DNA from: CAYNYI01 sp964401455
Lineage (GTDB): Bacteria; Fibrobacterota; OXYB2-FULL-49-7; CAYNYI01
Assembly: GCA_964401455.1 (NCBI GenBank)
Contig: CAYNYI010000001.1
Coordinates: 1 to 64,000, forward strand
Reading direction: 5' to 3'
DNA length: 64,000 nucleotides
The position numbers and the translations under genes were made by a program. Positions 1 through 8,807 of this stretch are shown in pieces (within the stretch, counting starts at the first letter, position 1; every line of letters begins with the position of its first letter). The notes beneath the pieces were generated by a model. It worked only from the letters and a program-made list of their open reading frames with translations, did not search any database and was not told the origin of the DNA.

Positions 1-320
1 TCATCAAGATGCGGCCATAAAAGTTCTTTGCGCATATATTTATTTCCACCGCACTGCATTCTGATAACATTGAATTTTTCATTTACAAATTCTACCCGAA
101 CCGAGTAATCAGATGAAACAGTCTTATCCTTTATATAACGCGTAAAAAGATCTATTTTCTCGATCTCCTCTCTTTTACTGAGCTCCTCCGCTTCTTCAAG
201 AACATATTTTATCTGTCCGCCTGTATCAGAATCCCGCCCGAGTTCCGGGCTGTCATAGCGAAGCAGTCCGTGTATGCTGAACATTTGAACATAGAGTTTT
301 TTGCCTTTTTTAGAGGACAT
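1..320 (-). CDS. Sucrose-phosphate synthase-like glycosyltransferase, N-terminal part (runs off the window)
   Basis: Only the first 106 codons are present; the gene continues past the left edge. The translation begins MSSKKGKKLYVQMFSIHGLL, then LGRDSDTGGQIKYVLEEA at about residues 27-44 and MRKELLWPHLD at the cut end. This is the N-terminal pattern of retaining GT4 sucrose-phosphate synthase/sucrose synthase proteins, which join UDP-glucose to fructose-6-phosphate (family knowledge). The ATG at 318-320 lies one base after the stop of the PfkB kinase gene, so the two are almost certainly co-transcribed. A fructokinase would supply fructose-6-phosphate. Sucrose synthase is an alternative; the missing C-terminus would decide. 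Confidence 0.8.
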   Translation of the reverse strand, partial: MSSKKGKKLYVQMFSIHGLLRYDSPELGRDSDTGGQIKYVLEEAEELSKREEIEKIDLFTRYIKDKTVSSDYSVRVEFVNEKFNVIRMQCGGNKYMRKELLWPHLD

Positions 321-321
321 G

Positions 322-1230
322 TTATCCTTTCGTTTTCATGAATGAATTGTATATATCATCGTTGTCAGGTACAGCCCCCTCAATAGAACAAACTTTCGAA
401 GCAAGATCCAGTGCCGAGGCGAGAGCTTTTTTTTCAGACCATCCCAGCAGAAGGCCGGCGGCGAGAGCCGCTGCGAAAGAGTCACCCGCGCCAACAGAGT
501 CTTTCATATTCTTTACAGGGGGGGCCGGCATTCTGATTTCATTTTCTTCAGAGAATAAAACCGCCCCGTCCGCTCCGCGGGTCTCACACAAAAGAGAAAT
601 GCCGAATTTTTCCATTAATCCACGGGCTTTTTCTTTACCCGGAGAAATACCGGGCATCGCGGATATTTCTTCAAGCTCTTCAGAGTTCAATTTCAGAATA
701 TCGCAATTTGCCAGAGAATTTTTCACAGTTTCCTCGGAATAACATTCAGGACGAAGGTTCAGGTCGCAGAAAACCTTCGTGTCTTCACTTAAAAAACTCA
801 AGGCTTCTTCAATGACTTTTCTGCCGTTCTCCGTACGCTGTATGAGGGTTCCAAAATAAAGAAGCGAAGGGCTTGTCCTGGAAAGCCTTTCTTTTACCAC
901 CGCGGGGTCCAGATTGTCATAGGCGGTATCTTTAACAATATTGTATGATGGTGTTCCTGATTTATCGAGACTGACAACAACCCGCCCGGTGGCTTTTTCC
1001 GGGTCTTTTTGTATTCCCCCCGGTTCAAGGCCGTTTTTTTCGGAGCGCTCGATTATTTTCCTGCCTTTTTCATCTATGCCGATACGGCTTATAAAATCAA
1101 CAATGAAGCCAAGAGCGCGCAAATGCGAAGCAAAGTTAAAAGGTGCGCCACCGAGTTTTTCATAATCAGGAAAAACATCGAATAGAACTTCTCCTATAAC
1201 CGCTACTTTCCGGGATCCGCTAAATTTCAT
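322..1230 (-). CDS. PfkB-family sugar kinase (fructokinase-like)
   Basis: A 302-residue cytosolic kinase of the ribokinase/PfkB family, which phosphorylates a sugar with ATP. The N-terminal substrate loop GGAPFNFASHL is at about residues 27-37. The C-terminal signature GAGDSFAAALAAG has the catalytic Asp at about residue 250. GGAPFN is typical of fructokinases. An upstream extension is open to 1359, but I chose the ATG at 1230 because family similarity begins there and AAAGG precedes it. It is the fourth gene of the sugar-transport operon and lies one base before the sucrose-phosphate-synthase-like gene, so fructose is the likely substrate (inference). Confidence 0.85.
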   Translation of the reverse strand: MKFSGSRKVAVIGEVLFDVFPDYEKLGGAPFNFASHLRALGFIVDFISRIGIDEKGRKIIERSEKNGLEPGGIQKDPEKATGRVVVSLDKSGTPSYNIVKDTAYDNLDPAVVKERLSRTSPSLLYFGTLIQRTENGRKVIEEALSFLSEDTKVFCDLNLRPECYSEETVKNSLANCDILKLNSEELEEISAMPGISPGKEKARGLMEKFGISLLCETRGADGAVLFSEENEIRMPAPPVKNMKDSVGAGDSFAAALAAGLLLGWSEKKALASALDLASKVCSIEGAVPDNDDIYNSFMKTKG

Positions 1231-1244
1231 AATAATAACCTTTG

Positions 1245-2078
1245 TCAGCTTTTTACGCCCGAGGCAGCTACACCCCGGACAAAGAACCTCTGAAATATAA
1301 TAAATACAATAAGCACAGGCAGAACCATCATTACTCCGAAAGCCATTATATCTCCCCATTGTATCGGAGGCAAAGTTTTAAAACTGGCGATCGCAAGCGG
1401 AAGAGGCCTGTAGTCAGGTCCGCTTGTTACCATAAGCGGCCAGAGGTAGCTCCCCCAGTACATGAGAAACATAAGAATTGTCACAGTTCCATATACAGGC
1501 TTGCTTACAGGCACAATTATCGATAAAAATGTCCTGAAGGCTCCTGCTCCATCTATTTTCGCAGATTCTTCCAGCTCTTTCGGAAGAGCCAGAAAAAACG
1601 TATAAAAAAGATAGATAGAAAACGCGTTGGCCGCGAATGGCACTATCTGGACTCTGTATGTATTTCTCCAGCCGATAGAAACCATCTGATAAAAAAGAGG
1701 CACCGCTATGCTTTCAAGGGGAAGAATCATAAGAGCGATAACAAAAATAAGGAAAAAACTCCGGCCCTTCCATTTAAGCCTGGCAAAAGAATACCCTGCA
1801 AGAGAGTTTACAATCAGACTGCTTATTACAATCGCGCCGGTTATAAAAACAGAGTTCAGCATGAATCTTGTAAATTCAATTCTTTCAAAAACATCCCGAT
1901 AATTTTTAAACGAAAAATTCTCTGGGTTGAAATATGCCGCGGAACCCATGTCCGAGAGGACCATGTCATCCGGCTTGAGAGAACCCGCAATCATAAAAAG
2001 CAGCGGGAGAACAAATATAAGTGCGAAAATAAAAAGCAGAAAATATACAGAGGCCGTATTAAAAATTTTATTTCTCAT
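1245..2078 (-). CDS. Carbohydrate ABC transporter permease, MalG type
   Basis: A 277-residue inner-membrane permease with about six hydrophobic segments. The EAA loop that docks the ATPase is visible at about residues 170-190 (EESAKIDGAGAFRTFLSIIVP begins there). Members of this family form a heterodimeric sugar channel with a MalF-type subunit. Its start overlaps the MalF-type gene by 4 bases (ATGA), which suggests translational coupling. No ATPase gene lies in the operon, so a shared MsmX/UgpC-type ATPase elsewhere is likely, as is common for CUT1 importers. Confidence 0.9.
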   Translation of the reverse strand: MRNKIFNTASVYFLLFIFALIFVLPLLFMIAGSLKPDDMVLSDMGSAAYFNPENFSFKNYRDVFERIEFTRFMLNSVFITGAIVISSLIVNSLAGYSFARLKWKGRSFFLIFVIALMILPLESIAVPLFYQMVSIGWRNTYRVQIVPFAANAFSIYLFYTFFLALPKELEESAKIDGAGAFRTFLSIIVPVSKPVYGTVTILMFLMYWGSYLWPLMVTSGPDYRPLPLAIASFKTLPPIQWGDIMAFGVMMVLPVLIVFIIFQRFFVRGVAASGVKS

Positions 2079-3016
2079 ATTCCTGCAACCTTTCCTTCCT
2101 GACGCATCATTTTACGCTGCAGGGCTGTAATTAAAAGCAGTATCAGAAAAAAGACCACAGTCATTGCCGAGGCGGAGGCTATCTGCTGCTTTTCAAAAGC
2201 CGTCCTGACGGCTTTATACATAACGGTTACGGTGGCGTTTTTAGGTCCGCCTGATGTAAGGATATCAACCTGGTCAAAGAGCCGGAAAGAAAGTATTGAA
2301 GTAATTATTATTACTGAAATTAAAGAATTTCTCAGCTGAGGAAGAGTGATATGCAGAAACTGCTGGAGCTTTCCTGCGCCGTCTATAGCGGCCGCTTCGT
2401 AAAGTCTCCCGGGGATGTCCTGCAGTCCGGCAAGAAGAATTACCATTTGAAATCCGACCCCCTGCCATATTGAGAGGACAATCAGTGCCGGAAGGGCATA
2501 ATGCTCATTTCGGAGAAAGTCTACGGGCTCCCAGCCCCCTAAACTTATAAATTCCATTACGGAATTAATGAAACCATTTGACCCCGGCGCATAAAGTAGC
2601 TGCCACATCACGGCGACAAGTGCCATAGGAAAAACAACAGGCATAAAAAAAACGGTCCTGAAAATCGTCACGCCTTTCATTTTTCTGTTAATCAAAAGCG
2701 CAAGCATCAGTGCCAGAAAAGTCTGCAGAGGAACAACAGTCAGGGCAAAAACCCCGTTATTATAAAGAGCTCTCAAAAAAACCGGGTCTGATAATATTTT
2801 TATATACTGATCAAAACCTTTGAATTTGAGAGGAATAGGGGAACCAAGTTTCAGATTGCTGAAAGAAAGCGCCACGGCCATAAAAAAAGGCAAGGCCACA
2901 AAAAGTAAAAGCCCGGAAACAGCGGGAAGGGCCATCAGGAATCCGGGAGCAAGCCTTATTTCTTTCCGCTGTTCAGCCCTCGAATTCATAACCTTCATTC
3001 TCTGTAATGTCTTCAT
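2075..3016 (-). CDS. Carbohydrate ABC transporter permease, MalF type
   Basis: A membrane permease of up to 313 residues with about six transmembrane segments. Its EAA loop (YEAAAIDGAGKLQQFLHITLP region) is at about residues 206-226. It pairs with the MalG-type permease downstream. The start is uncertain. The longest ORF begins at 3016 and overlaps the binding-protein gene by 44 bases. An internal ATG at 2989 follows GAAGG closely, overlaps by only 17 bases and gives a more usual N-terminus. The substrate is probably an oligosaccharide or sucrose-like sugar, judged only from the neighbouring kinase and glycosyltransferase. Confidence 0.88.
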   Translation of the reverse strand: MKTLQRMKVMNSRAEQRKEIRLAPGFLMALPAVSGLLLFVALPFFMAVALSFSNLKLGSPIPLKFKGFDQYIKILSDPVFLRALYNNGVFALTVVPLQTFLALMLALLINRKMKGVTIFRTVFFMPVVFPMALVAVMWQLLYAPGSNGFINSVMEFISLGGWEPVDFLRNEHYALPALIVLSIWQGVGFQMVILLAGLQDIPGRLYEAAAIDGAGKLQQFLHITLPQLRNSLISVIIITSILSFRLFDQVDILTSGGPKNATVTVMYKAVRTAFEKQQIASASAMTVVFFLILLLITALQRKMMRQEGKVAGI

Positions 3017-4241
3017 CTATTTCCGATGCTGCCCTATCAAGGACTTTCCTCACATTCATTCCGTCTCTTATCTTTACAAATGCTTCCTGAAAAACAGAAG
3101 TAATAACCGGATATGCCGGTGTCTTCGGTCTTGGGACCGCTGTCTTCCGAAGCTGCCGGACAAAAAGGGACTTTATGTCTTGAGTTCCGAAATCTCCGGA
3201 TTTCCGGAGCGCATTCTCTGTTGACGGTATCGCACCGTTTGCGCGGGTCATTTTCAGAATATTGTCTGTCTCAAGTAGATAAAAAAGAAAATCGGCGGCT
3301 TTCTCGGGACTCGAACAATTTTGCGTAATACCCCAATTCCAGGACCCCTGCCCGGTTCTTGAACCTTCTCCGAAATCCGGAAGAGGAATTAACGCCAGAT
3401 CTTTTCCAAGGGCTTTTTGGTATCTGTTAAAATCCCAGTGCCCGGTCCAGGAAAACGCAACTCGTTTTTCAACAAATGCTCTGTCATCGATATTCCTGTC
3501 AACAAAACCTTTTTTAAACCAGGTTTGAAGAACCTCCATGGCCTCAACCGCTTTATTGCTGTTAAGAACACCTGAGGACTTTTTATAGTCAGGCCTGCTT
3601 ACTAATCCAGCTCCGGCGGAGTGTAAAACAGGTGAGAAAGCGTAGGTATACCATTCTCCGGAATAATTCATTTTCAGATCTATCACCTGCCCGTCTTTAT
3701 CCGAACCCGCCAGAATGCCGAGAATTTCGGTAAGCCGTTCAGCCGTCCAGCTGTCTTCAATTCCCCGGGGAATTTCTATTCCGGCCTTTTTGAGGATAGA
3801 GCGGTTAACATATAAAGCCAGACCGGAGTCAAACATTCCTATGGTATAAATTCTTCCCCTGAAAGTTCCCTGGTCCAAAATAGAAGGTATTATCTCCTTT
3901 TTAAGGGAATCGGACATAAAAGAGTCTATCGGCCGCAGTTTTTTCTGCCATATATAATTATACATGAAAGGACCGTCAAACTCGAGTATATCCGGAAGAC
4001 TTCCGGACAGTGCGGCAGACTGTATCTGCGCGTTGTAATCGCCTTCCGGTATTATTGTCAGTGTGACGCTAACACTGTCTGACTGAGTGTTATAATCCTG
4101 AATAATTCTTTCAATTGCTTTTTTTTCCGGAATTTGTCCGGAATGGACCCATACAGAAAGTTTATTTTCACCTTTATCCTTACCGGCGCAGGAAAGTATC
4201 AGAAACAAAAGAAACACCCAATTATAAAGAGATTTTCTCAA
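2973..4241 (-). CDS. Extracellular sugar-binding lipoprotein (ABC transporter family 1)
   Basis: A 422-residue periplasmic or surface sugar-binding protein. The signal peptide ends in the lipobox LILSC with the lipidated Cys at residue 18. The body resembles family 1 solute-binding proteins (KLSVWVHSG start, GSWNWGI near residue 300). The start codon is TTG, supported by AGGAG six bases upstream. It is the first gene of the operon running left to the sucrose-phosphate-synthase-like gene, and a good sigma70-type promoter lies just upstream (4282-4310). Confidence 0.88.
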   Translation of the reverse strand: MRKSLYNWVFLLFLILSCAGKDKGENKLSVWVHSGQIPEKKAIERIIQDYNTQSDSVSVTLTIIPEGDYNAQIQSAALSGSLPDILEFDGPFMYNYIWQKKLRPIDSFMSDSLKKEIIPSILDQGTFRGRIYTIGMFDSGLALYVNRSILKKAGIEIPRGIEDSWTAERLTEILGILAGSDKDGQVIDLKMNYSGEWYTYAFSPVLHSAGAGLVSRPDYKKSSGVLNSNKAVEAMEVLQTWFKKGFVDRNIDDRAFVEKRVAFSWTGHWDFNRYQKALGKDLALIPLPDFGEGSRTGQGSWNWGITQNCSSPEKAADFLFYLLETDNILKMTRANGAIPSTENALRKSGDFGTQDIKSLFVRQLRKTAVPRPKTPAYPVITSVFQEAFVKIRDGMNVRKVLDRAASEIDEDITENEGYEFEG

Positions 4242-4281
4242 AAAAACTCCTCTTGATGATATTTATAAATAGTTGTTATTT

Positions 4282-4310
4282 AAGATACAATATGAGAAAC
4301 GATATGTCAA
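4282..4310 (-). promoter_or_regulatory. Probable promoter of the sugar-uptake operon
   Basis: On the minus strand TTGACA (4305-4310) and TATCTT (4282-4287) are separated by 17 bases, about 40 bases before the TTG start of the binding-protein gene. The -35 matches the consensus fully and the -10 in four of six positions. An imperfect dyad AAATA-N5-TATTT lies just downstream and could be an operator, but it is weak. Confidence 0.6.
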
Positions 4311-4320
4311 AAATGTCTTT

Positions 4321-5313
4321 TCAGGATCCTGAATCTGATTTCTGATAGTAATTAACGGCGGAAGAAATTATCGGCGCAATATCATCATAGAAAGGGGTCC
4401 ATCCGAGCTTCCGGCGGGCCTTCTCATATGAACCGACCAACTCAGGGGGGTCTCCCTCTCTTCTTGGCGCGCCTTTCCATCTTACTTTACGGCCGGTTAT
4501 TTTCTCAATGTTTTCTATTATCTCCATGACAGAAAAACCCCTTGAATTTCCAAGATTGAAAATATCCGGTTCACCCCCTGATTTCAGGTAATCAAAGCCC
4601 TTGAGATGTGCTTCACAAAGATCATTGACATGTATATAATCTCTTATACAAGTTCCGTCGCCGGTTTCATAGTCCTCACCGAAAACCGACAATTCAAAAC
4701 CGCCGGAACTAGAAGCCTTAAAACAAAGCGGAATTAAATGTGTCTCGGGATTATGCTCTTCCCCGATTTCTCCGGAAGGATCGGCCCCGGCGACATTAAA
4801 GTATCGGAAAATAACATAATTAAGATTTCCGTTTTGCGCCGTACTCATGATTCTTTTCTCTGCTTCTTTCTTTGAAACCCCGTAAGGATTAACCGGAGAC
4901 AGAGGAAAATTTTCTTCAATAGGAATTCTTGAAGGAATTCCGTAAACGGCGCATGTGCTTGAAAAAATCAGATTATTAACGCCCCTTAATTCCATCTCAT
5001 CGACAAGATTAGAAGTTCCGCCGATATTATTCTCAAAATATAAATCCGGCTTTTTTACGGACTCTCCAACATCCATAAAGGCGGCAAAATGAAAAACCGC
5101 GCTTATCCCCGGATATTCTGAAAAAACAGCGGCCACGTCTTTTTTATTTCTCAAGTCACCCTGAAAAAAACTCCCGTAATTCAGAAACTTTTTTGAGCTT
5201 CTCTCAAGACTGTCAAAAACTACAACGTCAAACCCTCTCTCCGCGAGCATACGGCTCATATGTGAGCCAATATAGCCCGCCCCTCCGGTAACAAGAATCT
5301 TTTCTTTTTTCAT
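4321..5313 (-). CDS. galE: UDP-glucose 4-epimerase
   Basis: A 330-residue short-chain dehydrogenase-type epimerase that interconverts UDP-glucose and UDP-galactose in the cytosol. The NAD-binding TGGAGYIGSH is at residues 9-18, SSTCAVYG at about 118-125, and the catalytic Tyr and Lys are in YGVSKK (Y144, K148). An ORF extension to 5379 exists, but family similarity starts at MKKEKILVTGG, so I chose 5313. It is a stand-alone gene beside other nucleotide-sugar genes and transcribed divergently from the geranylgeranyl-reductase-like gene. UDP-hexose epimerases of other specificity cannot be excluded. Confidence 0.9.
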   Translation of the reverse strand: MKKEKILVTGGAGYIGSHMSRMLAERGFDVVVFDSLERSSKKFLNYGSFFQGDLRNKKDVAAVFSEYPGISAVFHFAAFMDVGESVKKPDLYFENNIGGTSNLVDEMELRGVNNLIFSSTCAVYGIPSRIPIEENFPLSPVNPYGVSKKEAEKRIMSTAQNGNLNYVIFRYFNVAGADPSGEIGEEHNPETHLIPLCFKASSSGGFELSVFGEDYETGDGTCIRDYIHVNDLCEAHLKGFDYLKSGGEPDIFNLGNSRGFSVMEIIENIEKITGRKVRWKGAPRREGDPPELVGSYEKARRKLGWTPFYDDIAPIISSAVNYYQKSDSGS

Positions 5314-5409
5314 ATCATTTTCTCTGTTATCGTAAAGACCTGATTCAATATATTTTCTAAATAATTGTTTATCAAGCATTTTAAAAATATTCTAATTATA
5401 TTTTAAGAA

Positions 5410-6603
5410 ATGCTGAAGAAAAACAAATACGGTATCATTGTCTGCGGAGCGGGGCCCGCGGGTTCAAGCGCCGCAAAAGCGGCGGCGGAAGCCGGAGCGG
5501 ATGTTCTTTTAATAGAAAAAAAACAGGAAACCGGCACTCCTCTACGCTGCGGGGAGGCATCCGGGTCTAAAGATGAAATTTCCCGTTTTATTAAAATAGA
5601 TCATAAGTGGATATCGGCAGAGATAAATGCCGTCCGGGTTAAAAGTGATAATGCGGAATTCCAAAAAGAGATACCTTCCGCCGGTCTTGTTCTCGACAGA
5701 AAGATATTCGACCGGGAACTTGCTCTTTCCGCTGTTAAATCCGGGGCGGATTTTTTACCCTGCGCGTGCCTGACAGGTGTAAAAATGTCCGGAAAAGGCC
5801 AAATAAAGTCCGCAGAAGTTCTTCATTTCGGGGAGAAAATATCTATAAATGCCGACATTTTTATCGGAGCTGACGGGCCGTGCTCTACTCTGGCAAAAGC
5901 AGCCGGCCTGAAGACAAAACACAAAAAAAAAGAGTTCGCTTCCGGCCTCCAATACCTTGCCGCGCCTGTAGAAAATCTCCGTGAAGACTGCCTGCATTTT
6001 TTTATCACCTCAAAAAAAGGTTATTTCTGGGCATTCCCTAAAGGAGGAAAAGTTTTTAATATCGGAACCGGCTGGATTCCGGATTACCCCGAACAATCAG
6101 TTATGAAAAATGAACTGGACTCATTCATGCGTAAAAACTTTCCGAAAGCTTCCGTGGTTGAAATCCATGCCGGCGGAATCCCCGGCGACGGAGGTCTAAA
6201 AGAAATTGTTCGTGGCAATCTTGCCGTTATAGGAGATGCGGCACATCATATACACCCTCTTTCGGGAGGCGGAATTATGAATGCTCTTGAAGACGGCTTA
6301 TGGGCGGGTAAAGCGGCGGCGGAAGCTTCGAAAGACCCAAAAAATGCAGAAAGACACCTAAAAGAATACGAAAAAGCGTTCGCGTCAAAGAATAAAAAAT
6401 CTTTCCGGTGGGGCCGGCGGTTTCGAAATGTTCTTTATTCCATGTCCGGAAAAGAGATAGATACCGTTATTTCCGGTGCGGAGAAAATGCTCGAATCATT
6501 CGATAGAAAAAAGATAATGTCTCCGGAGTTTTTAAAACTAATATTAAAATCAAGCCCTCTGTTCCTTAGAAAAGCAGGCGCCCTGTTCGGGTTTAAAAAA
6601 TGA
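5410..6603 (+). CDS. Geranylgeranyl reductase family FAD protein
   Basis: A 397-residue flavoprotein of the geranylgeranyl reductase (GGR/ChlP) family, which saturates isoprenoid chains. The N-terminal FAD-binding GAGPAG is at residues 13-18, the CGEA motif with Cys47 follows, YFWAFPKGG is at about 205-213, and the second FAD motif GDAAHHIHPLSGGGIMNALEDG begins at about residue 275. There is no signal peptide. Its stop codon overlaps the ATG of a small ferredoxin gene, an arrangement that points to ferredoxin as electron donor. Possible substrates are polyprenols, quinone side chains, carotenoid precursors or lipid chains. The sequence alone does not say which. Confidence 0.82.
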   Translation: MLKKNKYGIIVCGAGPAGSSAAKAAAEAGADVLLIEKKQETGTPLRCGEASGSKDEISRFIKIDHKWISAEINAVRVKSDNAEFQKEIPSAGLVLDRKIFDRELALSAVKSGADFLPCACLTGVKMSGKGQIKSAEVLHFGEKISINADIFIGADGPCSTLAKAAGLKTKHKKKEFASGLQYLAAPVENLREDCLHFFITSKKGYFWAFPKGGKVFNIGTGWIPDYPEQSVMKNELDSFMRKNFPKASVVEIHAGGIPGDGGLKEIVRGNLAVIGDAAHHIHPLSGGGIMNALEDGLWAGKAAAEASKDPKNAERHLKEYEKAFASKNKKSFRWGRRFRNVLYSMSGKEIDTVISGAEKMLESFDRKKIMSPEFLKLILKSSPLFLRKAGALFGFKK

Positions 6604-6773
6604 AACTTATCCGTATTGAAAATAATTTGTGTATTTACTGTGAGGCCTGCTGCGCCCTTTGCCCCGAAGACGCACTCAAATCAGAAAGCCGGAGAATAAA
6701 TATCTCTCAAAATTGCAGTAAATGCGGTATTTGTGCCAGTATATGCCCGTGTGGCGCCATAAAGCAGGATTAG
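6600..6773 (+). CDS. Small 2[4Fe-4S]-type ferredoxin partnered with the reductase
   Basis: A 57-residue protein starting at the ATG that overlaps the reductase stop (ATGA). Cysteine clusters CIYCEACCALCP (about residues 11-22) and CSKCGICASICP (about residues 39-50) are the CxxCxxC-xxx-CP patterns of bacterial 2[4Fe-4S] ferredoxins. The first cluster carries an extra Cys. The tight overlap suggests a dedicated electron donor for the geranylgeranyl-reductase-like protein. The 3' end overlaps the convergent WecA/CapD-like gene by 4 bases (6770-6773). Confidence 0.85.
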   Translation: MKLIRIENNLCIYCEACCALCPEDALKSESRRINISQNCSKCGICASICPCGAIKQD

Positions 6774-8683
6774 AAACGGTTTTTTCTTTCAACAGGAATG
6801 TTCTCGAGAGCTATGCGAAAATTGCATAAAGACACATTGTGTTTTCGGCATATAGATTTTAAATTATGTTCCCTGTTTCCGTTAACAAATTTCGATGAAA
6901 GAACAATCCTCTGAATTCCGTATTCGGAGCAAACAGCGTCAAGATCATTTATTGAACCAAGAACTTTATAGTTATGAATTTCTTTTTTCTGTTTAAGTGG
7001 ATCATCATCAATAAACCCGACAATCTTTAAATCATTACTGTCACGCATAAACACATTGGCAGCCAGCTCTCCTCTGTCTCCGGCGCCGTAGATAAGAGTC
7101 TTTTCTCCCTCTTTTTTGTCAGCCAGCTCCCGCGAAGCATATAGATAGAAAAAGTTATAGCTTATCCTTACACCGATTATAAGAATAATCATAAAAAGCC
7201 AATAAACAATATAAGTCTTCATTGACAAACCGTTTTCAGGAGAAAGATAACTGAAAATAAAAAACGAAAGCAGCACCCCTCCTGTTACACCTTTAAAAAA
7301 CTTCCCGATCGCGCCAAGGCTGATGTGGCGCCACATATCCTTGTAGTATCCGAACGCGAGAAAAGAGATGAAACATACCCCGAAATTCAGTGTAAACCTT
7401 TTTATAAGTGCCGGGGCTGACAAAGCCTGAAGACAAGTTTCATCAATAATAAACATGGCAAAGTAATAACTTACGGAAACAAGCACAAAATCAATGAACA
7501 TTTCGAAAATATGATGTCTTGTCATCCTTCTGATCAAAAAAGGATATTTCTTTCCCGTAATATTATATTCTGCCTGATAATATTCTTTGTTTTTTTCTAT
7601 TCGCTTTGCGTTGAGCTTAACAAGTATAGTCTCAATGTATCCAAGTCGTTTAATCCCGACAAAAACCAGCATCGTCATTAGAAAAAGAATTCCGGCTGCG
7701 GTCTGATCCTGTGCCGCCGTCATCATAAGGGCCAGCATTCCAAAAACAAGAGTTACAAAATACAGAATAAATACCGTCTGCTTTTGATTAAAACCAAATG
7801 AAAGCAGCCGGTGATGAAAATGGTCTTTGTCCGCCGAAAAGGGGCTTGCGCCTGTAATAATACGCCTGACCATAGCGAATAGAGTATCAAAAATAGGAAC
7901 ACCGAGCGCAACAAAGGGAATGATAAGAGAGACTGTGGCAGCGCTGACAACCGCCTCTTTCAAAGAAATTAGCGCGAGAATATAACCTAGGAAGAGACTC
8001 CCGGTATCTCCCATAAAAATCCTTGCCGGATTAAAATTATACTTCAGGAATCCCATCAACGAACCCGCAAGAGAAAGGCTCAAAAGAAGCACAACCGGTT
8101 TATTGGAAATTATAGCTATGGCGCTGAGCGTAATCGCCACAATCATGGAAATACCCGAAGCAAGACCGTCCATTCCGTCAGAAAGGTTCACGGCGTTTGT
8201 AACCCCGACAATCCAAAAAACGGTAAGAGGAACCCCCATCCAACCCAGTGCGATGGGATCTCCACCGAAAGGGTTTGTAAGCCTGTCTATTTTAAGACCC
8301 TTATAAACCAGAAAAGACGCGACAGCAAACTGAACAACGAACTTCAGTTTTGCGTCCGCGCCCCTGAGGTCATCATATATTCCAAGAAATAAAATAATGA
8401 CACCGCCAATAAGTATATAAAGGTAACGCTCAGAAAAGATGTCGGGAGTAGAAGCACTGCCGCCTCTAAGGTAATCCAGAAAATAAAAGAAGCTAATTCC
8501 GGCGGCAAAACCTATAAAGATGGCGATTCCCCCCATAAGGGGAATCGTGCCTTTATGAATCTTTCTTCCGTCAGGTTTATCAACCGCCCCAATTGATAAG
8601 GCCAGGTTTTTAACATAAGGAGTTAAAAACCAGCTTACAGCAAGCGCGGCGAACCCTGAGAGCAAATAATCTGTTAAAATCAT
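6770..8683 (-). CDS. Fusion of WecA-type glycosyl-phosphate transferase and CapD-like membrane/Rossmann domain
   Basis: A 637-residue membrane protein with two units. Residues 1-340 are a WecA/MraY-like polyprenyl-phosphate sugar-1-phosphate transferase: IYDDLRG near 102-108, NLSDGMDGLASG at 166-177, FMGDTGS at 223-229 and DHFHHRL at 287-293, all family signatures. Residues 390-637 resemble the N-terminal half of CapD/FlaA1-type proteins: about four membrane segments, then a Rossmann-like domain with YGAGDRG (532-538) and FIDDDP (557-562). The catalytic SDR half of CapD proteins is absent. It probably starts a lipid-linked glycan and binds a nucleotide or nucleotide-sugar through the second unit (inference). 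Confidence 0.85.
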   Translation of the reverse strand: MILTDYLLSGFAALAVSWFLTPYVKNLALSIGAVDKPDGRKIHKGTIPLMGGIAIFIGFAAGISFFYFLDYLRGGSASTPDIFSERYLYILIGGVIILFLGIYDDLRGADAKLKFVVQFAVASFLVYKGLKIDRLTNPFGGDPIALGWMGVPLTVFWIVGVTNAVNLSDGMDGLASGISMIVAITLSAIAIISNKPVVLLLSLSLAGSLMGFLKYNFNPARIFMGDTGSLFLGYILALISLKEAVVSAATVSLIIPFVALGVPIFDTLFAMVRRIITGASPFSADKDHFHHRLLSFGFNQKQTVFILYFVTLVFGMLALMMTAAQDQTAAGILFLMTMLVFVGIKRLGYIETILVKLNAKRIEKNKEYYQAEYNITGKKYPFLIRRMTRHHIFEMFIDFVLVSVSYYFAMFIIDETCLQALSAPALIKRFTLNFGVCFISFLAFGYYKDMWRHISLGAIGKFFKGVTGGVLLSFFIFSYLSPENGLSMKTYIVYWLFMIILIIGVRISYNFFYLYASRELADKKEGEKTLIYGAGDRGELAANVFMRDSNDLKIVGFIDDDPLKQKKEIHNYKVLGSINDLDAVCSEYGIQRIVLSSKFVNGNREHNLKSICRKHNVSLCNFRIALENIPVERKNRF

Positions 8684-8753
8684 TAAATATATTTAAAAAG
8701 CAATCAGCTTTTTTTCTAAATTAATAACCCCTTGACCCTTTTTCCTCAAACGT

Positions 8754-8782
8754 AATATAAATTAAATCCTGTTTTTTGACAA
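8754..8782 (-). promoter_or_regulatory. Probable promoter of the WecA/CapD-like gene
   Basis: Minus-strand TTGTCA (8777-8782) and TATATT (8754-8759) are separated by 17 bases, each one mismatch from the sigma70 consensus. It lies about 70 bases before the start codon in a 124-base gap that otherwise holds no gene. Confidence 0.5.
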
Positions 8783-8807
8783 TAGATTTCGTATAGGAGT
8801 ATGTCTT

